Origin: JBOGED01 sp050743625
Lineage (GTDB): Bacteria; Actinomycetota; Nitriliruptoria; Euzebyales; Egibacteraceae
DNA length: 39,663 bases
NCBI GenBank assembly: GCA_050743625.1
Contig: JBOGED010000196.1
Coordinates: 1-39,663 of the forward strand
Direction: 5' to 3'
Every line of letters starts with the position of its first letter. The first letter of the stretch is position 1. This document shows, piece after piece, positions 15,272 through 22,892 of the stretch. A program made the translations under genes and the position numbers. A model generated the notes under the pieces. It made no database searches. It saw only the letters and a list, made by a program, of their open reading frames with translations, and was not told where the DNA came from.

Positions 15272-15786
15272 ACGGTCAGTGGGCCGTGCCCGTTCGTGGC
15301 GGGACACACATGCCCCTCGACCGGGTCGATCGGTCGGCTGCACAGGAAGCAGCGGTCGCGAGCGCCGGCCTCGACGGCGAAGACGGCGTGGGCGGCGAGC
15401 GCGACGAGCTGGTCACGCGTGAGCCAAAATCGCGCTTGGCCACCCTCCTCGGCCTCGTCGCCCACCAGCTCCTCGGCCTCCAGCAAGAACCTCGCGCCTT
15501 CTTCGTCCATGCCGAGGCTCATGGAGCCAGCGCGCCACGCGGGCATCACGGGCTCTCGCAGCCGCATACGTCCCTCGTCGAGATCGTCCGGCTTGACCTC
15601 CACGCCGATCCTGGCGAGCAGCTGCTGCGCCAGCTGAGCGAGCGCTGATACCTGCACCTTCTCGACGACGATCGCCACCACGTCTATCCCGCGCATGGCC
15701 TGGACATAAAAGGTGCGCTGCCCCGGATCGCCGACGGCGCCGACGGTGATCCAGTCGACCGGGTCCAGCTCGTATGACTCAGCCAC
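15268..15786 (-). CDS. DUF3090 family protein
   Basis: 172-residue DUF3090 protein, a family of unknown function restricted to Actinobacteria and relatives. It starts MAESYELDPVDWITVGAVGDPGQRTFYVQAMRG, its most conserved stretch, and ends with a two-CxxC-like cluster (RCFLCSRPIDPVEGHVCPATNGHG) that could bind a metal. The 5' end overlaps the phosphatase stop by 8 bases and the 3' end overlaps the SCO1664-type start by 4, so the three are translationally coupled. That tight coupling, and the family's co-conservation known from many genomes, implies a shared process, but no reaction is established. Confidence 0.9.
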   Translation of the reverse strand: MAESYELDPVDWITVGAVGDPGQRTFYVQAMRGIDVVAIVVEKVQVSALAQLAQQLLARIGVEVKPDDLDEGRMRLREPVMPAWRAGSMSLGMDEEGARFLLEAEELVGDEAEEGGQARFWLTRDQLVALAAHAVFAVEAGARDRCFLCSRPIDPVEGHVCPATNGHGPLTV

Positions 15787-16465
15787 TCTCGCGTCCGTTC
15801 TCTGGACCCCGCCGGCTTGCGGTTCGTGAAGCTGCCGGCTTGGGCGGCGGCTTCACGAACGCATCCGGGCGCATGGGGCCCTCGTCGTTGAAGCGGAGGA
15901 GCACGGGTCGAGCGCCGTCGCTGATGCCGAGCATGCTGACCGAGGCGGGGCCGACGTGGAGACGTTGGAAGGCGTCGAGCGGCATCCCGACGTAGAAGGC
16001 GACGACCGCCTTGATGATGTCGGCGTGAGAGACGACGGCGACGAGCGCCTTGCGGTGGCGGGCGGAGATCTCCTCGAGCGCGTCCACCGCACGCAGCTGG
16101 GCCTCTCGGATCGTCTCGCCACCCGGGAACCGCACGAGGGAAGGGCGCGCCTGGATCACGGGCCATAGCTTATGACGCGTCAACGGCATCAGCGGGCGGT
16201 CCGTCCAGCGTCCATATTCGACCTCGATGACGCCCTCGCAGTGCCGGACCTGTAACCGGTGAGGTGCCGCCACGATCTTCGCCGTCTCATGAGCCCTCGC
16301 GAGCGGGCTCGCGTACATCGCCTTGATCGGCAGATCCGCTAGGCGGCCGGCCGTGGCCTCGGCTTGCCCGCGGCCCGCCTCGTCGAGCGGCGCGTCGGTA
16401 CGGCCGCCGAGCCGCTTGCCGGTCGCGGCGGTCGTGGCGTGGCGGATCAACAGGACCGTAGCCAT
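15779..16465 (-). CDS. Histidine phosphatase family protein (MSMEG_4193-type)
   Basis: 228 residues of the phosphoglycerate mutase-like histidine phosphatase superfamily. The phosphohistidine motif LIRHATT (R8-H9) opens the protein; YASPLARAHETA, the acid/base region and VVSHADIIKAVVAFYVGMP supply the second His. The C-terminal 30 residues (RFNDEGPMRPDAFVKPPPKPAASR...) are Pro-rich and variable. First gene of the phosphatase-DUF3090-SCO1664 trio; overlaps DUF3090 by 8 bases. Substrate is unknown; broad-specificity phosphomonoesterase is the conservative call. Confidence 0.9.
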   Translation of the reverse strand: MATVLLIRHATTAATGKRLGGRTDAPLDEAGRGQAEATAGRLADLPIKAMYASPLARAHETAKIVAAPHRLQVRHCEGVIEVEYGRWTDRPLMPLTRHKLWPVIQARPSLVRFPGGETIREAQLRAVDALEEISARHRKALVAVVSHADIIKAVVAFYVGMPLDAFQRLHVGPASVSMLGISDGARPVLLRFNDEGPMRPDAFVKPPPKPAASRTASRRGPENGRESG

Positions 16466-16672
16466 CGCCGCCAGACTAATAGGCGCTCGCGTGGCGGACC
16501 GCCCGCCCAGACGGCTCGCCCCGTCTTCCGCACAGGCGGGTCGGTCGGACGGGATTCGCGGGCGTCGTTGCTTTGTCCAGCTAGCCGATTTCAGGTTTTC
16601 GTACTATCGCTCAACGGACCCCATGGGCCGGACCGACGCCCACCACGAGGGGGTCGACAGTGAGCAACCTAG

Positions 16673-16948
16673 AAGAGACCAGCAACGGCGGGAACGGCGC
16701 GCGCAGCATCGAGATCGGGGGCCCCAGGGGCGTGCCTCAGCGAGGCATACGTCGCCTCCAGGGTGTCCCCCGCCTTCTGCGACGAGGCGCCACGCGTGGG
16801 GGGCGCGCGTCGGGTGCGGCCTACCTCGCGTCGCTGCTTCACGGCCTGGGGACGCGCGGTCGGCCTACCCGTGGTCGAGATCTGCATGACGCTGGGCAGG
16901 CTCGCGGGCAACGAGGCGCGCGTCGAGGGAATTCTCGCCGGCAACTGA
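16673..16948 (+). pseudogene. Possible remnant of a small ATP-binding (HATPase, RsbW-like) protein
   Basis: The frame is open without a credible start; stops occur just upstream at 16661 and 16670. The C-terminal part (ARRVRPTSRRCFTAWGRAVGLPVVEICMTLGRLAGNEARVEG) loosely recalls the helix and N-box region of actinobacterial HATPase_c anti-sigma-like proteins, where a conserved ELxxNAxxH would be expected; here it reads RLAGNEARVE. Such ATPases often sit beside XRE regulators in actinomycetes, as here. This is pattern recognition from memory only, and the frame could be chance. Confidence 0.22.
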
Positions 16949-16957
16949 CCTGGATGC

Positions 16958-16977
16958 GGTGTCCCCATGGGGACACC
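16958..16977. promoter_or_regulatory. Perfect 20-bp palindrome, candidate operator
   Basis: GGTGTCCCCATGGGGACACC reads the same on both strands with no mismatch. A zero-loop palindrome cannot fold as a normal hairpin, so a dimeric DNA-binding protein is the natural reading. It lies 191 bases before the XRE-type gene at 17169, which might be its regulator or its target. Confidence 0.6.
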
Positions 16978-17168
16978 TACGAAACCTTCGACGCACGAGC
17001 GGCCGGGGGTCTCCGCTTCCCCATGGCCAGATACCCGCGCTCCCACCGGGCGGCGTCCTCGTTTGTGGGGCGTGACTGCCGTCGCCAGGCTAGATTCCCC
17101 CAAAAAGGTGGTCCCGCGAGGCTAGCGACCTCCGGGACCGGGACCGCACGCCTAGGGGGGCAGCGGAC

Positions 17169-17399
17169 ATGACCAACGATACGTCCATTGGGCAGCGCAT
17201 CGCCTACTGGCGGAACCGACGAGGGCTGTCCCAAGCATCGCTCGCGGGGCAGGTCGGCCGCTCGACGTCGTGGCTCCAAAAGGTGGAGTACGGCCAGGTG
17301 GCCGCTGAGAAGGTTTCGATCTTGAAGGCGCTGGCCAACGTTCTCAAGGTCGAGCTCTGCGACTTGATCGGCGGGATCAGCATCGTAGCAGTAAGTTAG
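17169..17399 (+). CDS. Short XRE-family helix-turn-helix protein, probably truncated
   Basis: 76 residues consisting almost only of an XRE helix-turn-helix: SIGQRIAYWRNRRGLSQASLAGQVGRSTSWLQKVEYGQVAAEKVSILKALANVLKVELCDLIG. This is the N-terminal domain of the large actinobacterial HTH-TPR regulators (usually about 400 residues); here a stop follows soon after LIGGISIVAVS, so the whole TPR sensor part is missing. Start ATG at 17169 follows a GGGGGG-rich weak ribosome site. It could be a decapitated regulator or a functional minimal DNA-binding protein. A perfect palindrome upstream might be its operator. Confidence 0.72.
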   Translation: MTNDTSIGQRIAYWRNRRGLSQASLAGQVGRSTSWLQKVEYGQVAAEKVSILKALANVLKVELCDLIGGISIVAVS

Positions 17400-17481
17400 C
17401 TTCACCTTTCGTGGGCGCGGGCCGACGGGAGGTGAGGTGGCGGGACGCGGGCGGACCAGTCTCGCGCGGGAAGGAGCGCCA

Positions 17482-18462
17482 GTGTCTACGATCCTGGACG
17501 AATTGACGCGCCGTGGGGCGTTGACCGGCGGCCTGTCGCTCGCCGCCTTGCTGGCCGTGTGGGGTGATCCCGCCCTCGCGACCGACGCCGCGGCCGGGTT
17601 CCCCCGCACCGTGCCGACCGGCCTCGGCCCGGTCCGCATCCCCCGCACGCCCGAGCGCATCGTCACGCTCGGCCGCGAAGCCGACGCGGTCGTGGCGCTC
17701 GGGCGGGTGCCCGTGGCCATGCCGGGAAGTTTCTCTGAACCGACCAAGGTCGACCCGTGGCTGGTCGACCGGCTCGGAGGGCAGGACGTCGAGCTGCTCG
17801 ATCCCGTCACCGCGGTACCGTTCGAGCGGATCGCCGTCGCCCGGCCCGACCTCATCCTCGCCGGCACGTTCTACGAGGTCGACGAGCACTACGAGCGGCT
17901 GTCGGCGATCGCGCCGACCGTCACTTACGCGCGTGGCTGGCGCATCGACACGTGGCAGGAGCAGACCCTGCTCGTCGGCCGCGCCCTCGCCGAGGAAGAC
18001 GCCGCGCGCGCCGCCGTGACCGAGGTCGAGGCCAGGATCGACGCGGTTCGCCCCGACTTCGAAGGTCGCACCTTCTCGTGGTCCTACTACTACGAGCCCG
18101 GCGCCATTGCCCTCATCGCCCATCCCGAGGACTCGGCGGCGCGGTTCGTGCAGTCCCTCGGCCTCGCGTTTACCCCCGAGGTGATGGCTCTCGCTAGCGG
18201 GGAGGTCAGCAGCGAGGTCATCGGGCTGGAGCAGCTGGCGCTCCTCGACGCCGACCTGCTGCTCATGACCCACGCCTCGCCCGAGCTGCGGCGGGAGATC
18301 GAGGCCAACCCGCTGTTCACCAGCGTGCCGGCCGTCGCTGACGGCCGCTACGTGGCGCTGGACCTGCAGGTCAACGTTGCGATGCGGGACCCGAGCGTCC
18401 TGCGGGTCGCCTACGCCCTCGACGAGCTGGTCCCCGACCTCACAAAGGCGCTCCGACCATGA
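17482..18462 (+). CDS. Iron-siderophore ABC transporter substrate-binding protein (FecB/FhuD-like)
   Basis: 326 residues from GTG 17482, chosen because GAAGGAG lies five bases upstream; an ATG at 17437 is also in frame. The N-terminus has a twin-arginine signal (TRRGALTGGLSLAALLAVWGDPALA) and lacks a lipobox cysteine, unusual for a Gram-positive binding protein. The fold is the periplasmic binding protein 2 (BtuF-like) type: RIPRTPERIVTLGREADAVVALGRVPVAM, then VARPDLILAGTFYEVDEHYERLSAIAPTV, and VPAVADGRYVALDLQ near the end. Ligand is probably a ferric siderophore, inferred from family only. No permease or ATPase is adjacent. Its stop overlaps the start of a second, broken binding-protein gene (ATGA). 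Confidence 0.87.
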   Translation: MSTILDELTRRGALTGGLSLAALLAVWGDPALATDAAAGFPRTVPTGLGPVRIPRTPERIVTLGREADAVVALGRVPVAMPGSFSEPTKVDPWLVDRLGGQDVELLDPVTAVPFERIAVARPDLILAGTFYEVDEHYERLSAIAPTVTYARGWRIDTWQEQTLLVGRALAEEDAARAAVTEVEARIDAVRPDFEGRTFSWSYYYEPGAIALIAHPEDSAARFVQSLGLAFTPEVMALASGEVSSEVIGLEQLALLDADLLLMTHASPELRREIEANPLFTSVPAVADGRYVALDLQVNVAMRDPSVLRVAYALDELVPDLTKALRP

Positions 18463-18657
18463 TCACGACCCGCTCCGCCGGTCCTGCCTCCTCATCGGGC
18501 TGTCGCTCACGGCGCTCGCCTGGCGCCCGGGGCGTCGGCCACGTCGGCCACCGATGCGGCGTGTGGGCAGCAGGCGCGCGTGATTACGCACGACCTGGGC
18601 GAACCACGATCGACGGCGAGGCCGGTACGGGTGGTCGCGCTGGAGTTCTCCTACCCC
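18459..18657 (+). pseudogene. Frameshifted 5' fragment of a second siderophore-binding lipoprotein
   Basis: Starts at an ATG overlapping the previous stop (ATGA). No single frame is convincing, but pieces in three frames join into one sensible N-terminus: a signal core RRSCLLIGLSLTALA, then ACGQQARVITHDLGEP and RPVRVVALEFSY, where a FecB-like protein begins its first beta strand. After EFSY the similarity stops at about 18657 and unrelated sequence follows. So the gene carries at least two frameshifts and has lost its 3' 85 percent, probably at the left edge of the inserted element. Confidence 0.65.
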
Positions 18658-18659
18658 GG

Positions 18660-18923
18660 GACGACAGGCCGGCCGATTAGGGGTGCAGTGCGCCAGACCA
18701 TCAGCCGCGAGCTGGAGGCTTACGGCATCGGGCACATCCCCAGCGAGCTGCCGGGGGACCAAAACGAACCAATGCGCTTGTGTACCTCCTCGGTAGCCCA
18801 ATTGCCGACGTCGTTAAGGCCGTACTAAGCCCGAGCGACAACGGCGACGAGGCGCCGCGAGCGACCGCTACGTCCGAGGCGCAAGAGCAGCTGCGGGCGA
18901 TCCGCGAGATCGTGTGCGGATGA
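18660..18923 (+). pseudogene. Frameshifted small mobile-element protein
   Basis: Two adjacent frames read as one short protein with a shift near 18778: RQTISRELEAYGIGHIPSELPGDQNEPMRL in one frame, then YLLGSPIADVVKAVLSPSDNG...EQLRAIREIVCG to a stop at 18921-18923. The GIGHxPxELP...RLYxLGxPIADxxxAV pattern resembles a small protein I associate with actinomycete integrative elements and their relatives, function unknown. It directly follows the truncated binding-protein gene, which places an element boundary near 18657. Confidence 0.45.
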
Positions 18924-19129
18924 CCAAAAGTAGTCCAGCGGCCCTCGCATTGCCCCAGCGGCGGGCGCGGAACACTAGCCGAACCCCGTTCTCTTCCGCC
19001 ATCATCGCTACACACCCGTCGGGTTGACCTGGCCGAGGTGCAGCGTCGGAGTGACGCGCTGTCATGCTAGTGCGCCGCACAGGTGCAGGGAGTGGCAGCG
19101 TAACGCGCATCTGTGCTTCTCGTTTCCTC

Positions 19130-20177
19130 TTATAAGGCGCCATAATTGGAAGTGTCGGGTTCCTCACGCGCGTGTATCGTGAGGCCTCGCGCCCTGCTGT
19201 TGTCTCGGGCATCTCGGATGGAGACCTCACGTCCAGCCTCACGAGGCTGACGAGACCGCGGGTTGCGTGCACCGGCTTGGAGTCCTGATTCGATCTCCTT
19301 CGTGACGGTCGCCTCGCCGTGTTCTCGACGTAGCCGCACGCCTTCGCGGCGCTCCAGAGCGCTTCTCGCGCTTCGGCCTGGTTGATCTCGCCGGCACCAA
19401 TCAGACGGCCTAGGCGGTAGGAGGTGCCGCCGAGTGTGTGATAGCGCGTGCCTCGTGCCGCGCTGGCTAGGCGTGCCGCTTCGCCTGCGAGGGCCACTTG
19501 CCGTAGGAGCGCCTAGCCTCACCCTTCATGGCTTGCCGGACCGGTTCTGGTGTGGCCTGAGGTTCGCGTTGGAGCAGGTTGTGCTCTCGGCTTGCTTGGA
19601 TGATCCAGTCGGGCAGTGGCGCGAGTTTCATCCTCGGTGCGCTCCAGCGATATTCGGATCGGCATGGCCCCTCGTGTTCGTCGGGGCGCAGGCAGGGAAC
19701 TTGCGATGGGTGGGCGATGGCGTATCCGTCGTCGCCGAGCAGGTCCACCCCTTCGCCTAGGGCGCCGATGCGGCGGGGGACGCTGATGCCTTCCGGTGTT
19801 CGGTACCAGCGGTGTGAGCCGTGCGGGGTGCTCGCGGTCGCCGTGTCCGGGCTTGCGCCCCCGCTCGGCCGTCAGTCGTTGCCAGCTCGTGCGGCCTTCC
19901 GCGCCGTCGAGGTCGACCACCGCGAGGCGTGCTTCCCCACCAGTGGCGATGCCGATGTTGGCGAAGGGGTACATGCTCCACCATGAGTCGACCTGGAGTA
20001 GGTCGGTGCTGGCGTCGTGGAAGCCGTGCTCGGTGCGGGGATGTTTGCCTTCGTGCCGGCAGTCGGTGTGCAGGTTGCAGGAGCACACACCCGAGGTGAC
20101 GTCGTGCAGGGGAGGACTGGCCATCCGGCGCGTGCGTACAGCTCGGGCGGCTTCGGCCAGGATGGGTACGCGTGCAC
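19130..20177 (-). pseudogene. Bifunctional DNA primase/polymerase (Prim-Pol), multiply frameshifted
   Basis: Reading the minus strand in three frames reconstructs an AEP-type Prim-Pol. Pieces are PELYARAGWPVLP; then, after a shift near 20108, the zinc-like loop CSCNLHTDCRHEGKHPR, WWSMYPFANIGIATGG and LAVVDLDGAEG with the catalytic Asp; then, after a shift near 19830, HRWYRTPEGISVPRRIGALGEG and DLLGDDGYAIAHPSQ; then, after a shift near 19500, ALAGEAARLASAARGTRYHTLGGTSYRLGRLIGAGEIN; then, after a shift near 19320, EATVTKEIESGLQAGARNPR. At least four frameshifts make it non-functional. The order and motifs match replication proteins of actinomycete integrative elements. Confidence 0.82.
19162..19249. 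repeat. CCTCACG repeats and hairpins at the Prim-Pol 3' end
   Basis: CCTCACG occurs at 19162-19168, 19225-19231 and 19237-19243, and its complement CGTGAGG at 19178-19184, so the first and its complement form a 7-bp stem. CAGCCTC/GAGGCTG (19234-19240, 19243-19249) is another perfect 7-bp stem with a 2-base loop. Such clusters are seen at replication origins or terminators; the Prim-Pol neighbourhood makes an iteron-like origin remnant conceivable. Confidence 0.35.
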
Positions 20178-20550
20178 CGTCGTCTATGTGGACGGGGAGC
20201 CCGGCGGTGTTGCAGCGGTGGAGCATGTCGGCAGAGCCGCGGCTGGCGTCGAGGTTGGTGTGGAAGCCGATGGCGTAGTCGGACTTGGCTTCGTCGAGCA
20301 TGCGTTGGTTGCGGAGGTGTCCTGCTGCCTTGCCGTGCCGAGCCCAGTCGGCTGGGTATGGCTCGACGGTCATGCCCAGCTGTTTGGCTACGGTGCCGGC
20401 GACGCGGTCGGCTCCACGGCAAGCGCCATGGACGACCGTGGTGACGCCCTGCGCTTGCGCCTTGCGTAGCTCACGTTGGATGGTGGCTCGGTCGGTCCAC
20501 TCGCGGCCGCCGAACACGAGCAGCCGGTACCCGGTCTTTGTGCTGGTCAT
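19519..20550 (-). CDS. DUF2493 (SLOG/YspA-like) protein reading on into Prim-Pol
   Basis: The first 125 residues are a clean DUF2493 domain: YRLLVFGGREWTDRATIQREL (Rossmann nucleotide-binding strand and glycine turn), VVHGACRGADRVAGTVAKQLGM, YPADWARHGKAAGHLRNQRML and GFHTNLDASRGSADMLHRCNTAGLPVHI. This SLOG-type family may sense or process a nucleotide-like ligand and is common on plasmids, phages and AICEs. The ATG at 20550 shares its A with the relaxase TGA (TGATG). Without its own stop the frame continues through part of the broken Prim-Pol sequence to a stop at 19519, giving 343 residues. The normal product would be about 125-150 residues, so the tail is probably an artefact of decay. Confidence 0.7.
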   Translation of the reverse strand: MTSTKTGYRLLVFGGREWTDRATIQRELRKAQAQGVTTVVHGACRGADRVAGTVAKQLGMTVEPYPADWARHGKAAGHLRNQRMLDEAKSDYAIGFHTNLDASRGSADMLHRCNTAGLPVHIDDGARVPILAEAARAVRTRRMASPPLHDVTSGVCSCNLHTDCRHEGKHPRTEHGFHDASTDLLQVDSWWSMYPFANIGIATGGEARLAVVDLDGAEGRTSWQRLTAERGRKPGHGDREHPARLTPLVPNTGRHQRPPPHRRPRRRGGPARRRRIRHRPPIASSLPAPRRTRGAMPIRISLERTEDETRATARLDHPSKPRAQPAPTRTSGHTRTGPASHEG

Positions 20551-21774
20551 CACATCGCCATCCCGCGGCCGCGGCCTTCGTCGCGCTGGCGGTCGAGTTC
20601 GTCGGCCTGCTCGCCGCTGCGTGCCTCTTGCTCGGTGTGCCAGTCGAGAAGACGTTGAGCGAGCCATCTGTCGCGGTCTCGTTCGATAGGTGGTTCTGCC
20701 TGGGCGGCATCGTGTGGTGTCGGCTGTTGGTTGGTCGCGGGTTCGTGGGCTCTGCTGGTGCCCAGGGCTTGTTCCCAGGCGGCTGAGCGGGTGGCGTAGA
20801 TGCGGTTGGAATGCCGGCCTCGTGATAGTGCGACGTAGCCGCGTTCGAGCGAGGCGCGGTCGGTAGCCAGGTACAGCGCGTGGTCGTGGGTTGCGGCTTG
20901 GGCTTTGTCGCATGTGAGCGCGTAGCCGAGCGCGACCTCGTTGGCGACGTAATGGGTGGGCAGCCACACGGTCGACCGGCCGTCTTCGCCGATGTGCTCA
21001 TCGTCGAGGCGTACCTGGACGCCGCGGCGGTCGGCGTGGATGACTTGGCCTTCCATGCCGTTGCGTACTACGGCGCCGTCGCCGTCGAGCGGCTCGTTGT
21101 GCCCGAGGCGCACTCTGTCCCCTTCACCGAGGGCGAGCCAGCGGCCCGTCGTGTCGTCGCTGTAGGCGCGGCCTTTGGCGACCTGGCCGCGGTCGATGAG
21201 GGTTTTGTCGGGCCCGTCGGTTGAGCTGGTCGATGTTGGTGTTGAGGTCGGCGAACATGCGGGCGTCGGTGTCTTCCCGCCAGCCGTTCGGTGTGGCTAC
21301 CTCGGTCGCGGCGCCGTGGGTGGAGACCCCAAAGACGCGTTCGCATCCTGGGTATTCCTTGGGTGTGCGTAGCGACAGCCAATCGCCGATGATCGCGTCC
21401 CAGGACTGTTCGGCGGTGTCATGCTCGTAGACCATTTCCAGCTTGCGCAGCCTGGTGATGCCCTGCGCGGTGTCGCCGTCGCGGATCTGCTCGGCCGCTT
21501 CCTGCATTGCGATGTGGTCGAAGCGGTGGTTACGGGTCAGCTCGAACGCGCGGGTGGTTTCGGCGATGCGGGGTAGCAGCCCGCCGACGTCGACCGATGG
21601 GGTTTGGCGGTAGTCCCCGACCGCGACCAGCTTGCAGCCGGTCGCGCCGGCCGCCTGTTGCAACTCAAGGAGTGTGCGGGTGTCAAGCATCGCCGCTTCG
21701 TCCAGGACGAGCACGCCGCCGGCCGGCAACCTCCAGCCGGCGTGCTCCACCCCGGCGAGCGGCCGCTGCTACCG
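20550..21774 (-). pseudogene. C-terminal helicase part of a MobF/TraA-type relaxase, truncated
   Basis: Only the 3' part of a conjugative relaxase-helicase remains. The first piece (about 21750 to 21205) has the Walker B/helicase motif II VLVLDEAAMLDTRTLLELQQAA, the motif III-like LVAVGDYRQTPSVDVGGLL and FELTRNHRFDH. After a single-base shift near 21203 the frame continues as LIDRGQVAKGRAYSDDTTGRWLALGEGDRVRLGHNEP, then motif V/VI ALGYALTCDKAQAATHDHALYLATDR...YVALSRGRHSNRIYATRSA. The relaxase domain and Walker A are missing; an in-frame stop precedes the fragment at about 21774. TraA/TraI-like proteins nick and unwind the element for transfer, so this one is dead. The downstream DUF2493 start overlaps its stop. 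Confidence 0.85.
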
Positions 21775-22127
21775 AAATCGCTACCGAACGACCCCGACCG
21801 AGCGATGACTCACAGACGTAAGTAAGACGACCATGGATAAGACCTGCAGGTCACAGGCCCAGAGGTGACCGCCCAACACGTCCCGGAGAACCCGCCTTCA
21901 TCTTCAAGTCCCAGTACCCTCGGCCGTGAGAGTTCGACTCCCGCCTCGCGCACGGGGGTGTGAGCTGCGGAAACGTTAATCCGCCGGTGTGACTCATCGC
22001 GCTCTGGCTGGTTGCTACCTCAAGTTGCTGCCGAACGTCATCTGGATGCATTACCCCGGGAGGAGCCGCGCGTGCGTGTGTGCGACCTGGTCGTTCGCGA
22101 GCGGCAGCAGGGGCCTGCGGCTGGCGG
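21775..22127. other. Gene-free spacer with a tRNA-3'-like sequence
   Basis: 350 bases without a supported gene, between the cut relaxase and the hydrolase stop. At 21921-21953 the sequence CGGCCGTGAGAGTTCGACTC and following CCGCCTCGCGCAC resembles a tRNA T-arm and acceptor 3' half: TTCGACTC (21933-21940) has the invariant TTCGA and C61 positions. The stems do not pair well and no matching 5' half is found, so it is not a tRNA gene but might be an attachment-site remnant. Confidence 0.35.
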
Positions 22128-22801
22128 TTAGGGATGGTTGCTGAGATCGAGCAGGAGATCGCTGATCGCGGCTTCGTGGTTCATGATGTCGAGGTGGTTG
22201 CCCGGGTGCTCGGCGACCAGCCAACCGAGGGAGGTGACCCGTTCCAGGTCCGATCGGTAAATCTCGCTTAAGAGCAGGTACGAGCAAGGGCGGGTACACC
22301 AGCCGGCTGGCACCTCGATCATCGCGTCGTAGAACCGGAGCGGCACGATCGGCAGCTCGCCCTCGAACTCGCGACGGCGCCGGTTGTCCGGCACCATAGC
22401 GTCCAGCACACCGTCGCCCCACCACGTCGACCACTTTGGCAGGAGCCCATCCGTCGCCAGATTCCGCAAGACCTCGAGGAAGGGACCACCGGCGCTGAAG
22501 GCTTCGTCACAGGGTGGGATGCCGGCGTCAACGAACACCACGGCGCGAGGTTCGGCCGTGACGCTTGCGGCGACCAGGGGCAGCATGGCACCTGCGCCAC
22601 TGTGTCCTACCAGGACGGCTGGCTCCGATGAGTCGTCGATGGCCTCGACGGCCGCTCGCACGAACACTGCGGGATCGCCGGTCTTGGCTGCGCCAACCAG
22701 GTCCTGGATCACGACGTCGTGACCGGCCGACTCGAGCTCCATGCCAACCCATCGCCATGTCGAAGGACCGCGACTGGGCTGTGGACGAGCACGAACCTCA
22801 T
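22128..22801 (-). CDS. Alpha/beta hydrolase with an N-terminal frameshift
   Basis: Alpha/beta hydrolase fold protein. The nucleophile elbow is GHSGAG (LVGHSGAGAMLPLVAASV), preceded by AGHDVVIQDLVG; a late PGNHLDIMNHE segment supplies the likely catalytic His. The continuous frame starts unnaturally (RRHEVRARPQPSRGPSTW). In the neighbouring frame an ATG at 22801 gives MRFVLVHSP, and inserting one base near 22777 joins it to SRGPSTWRWVGMELESAGHDVVI, the canonical first strand and oxyanion region. So a one-base deletion probably separates start and body. The intact remainder can still be translated from an internal start (M at 22742), which would lack strand 1 and probably be inactive. Substrate unknown. 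Confidence 0.7.
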
Positions 22802-22892
22802 GGCGACGCAGCATCACACGCCTTCAGGTCACGCGCTGCGGGCATCGCCTCAGCGGGCGACCTCGATGACTGGAAGGTGAGAGTGGACGCAG

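Larger units (their letters stand above)
16466..17168 (+). other. Regulatory/relic intergenic region upstream of the XRE gene
   Basis: About 700 bases without an intact gene, between the divergent phosphatase start and the XRE regulator. It holds a possible gene relic (16673-16948), a perfect 20-bp palindrome (16958-16977), and a hairpin with arms GGTCCCGCGAGG (17110-17121) and CCTCCGGGACC (17129-17139), broken by one bulge, just ahead of the XRE ribosome site. Overlapping frames on both strands are Arg/Pro-rich shadows. Confidence 0.5.
18660..21960. mobile_element. Decayed actinomycete integrative/conjugative element remnant
   Basis: About 3.3 kb holding, from right to left on the minus strand, the C-terminal part of a MobF-type relaxase, a DUF2493 gene and a Prim-Pol gene, each a typical actinomycete AICE or plasmid gene, and all but DUF2493 interrupted. 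No integrase, excisionase or FtsK/Tra translocase is present, so it cannot move by itself. The left edge is inferred where a chromosomal binding-protein gene is cut (18657) and the right edge where the relaxase is cut (about 21774), close to a tRNA-3'-like sequence at 21921-21953. Confidence 0.65.

Noticed and set aside
21921..21953. tRNA gene
   Set aside because: Only a T-loop-like TTCGACTC and an acceptor-like tail exist; stems pair poorly and no D- or anticodon arm precedes it. Kept only as a possible attachment remnant.
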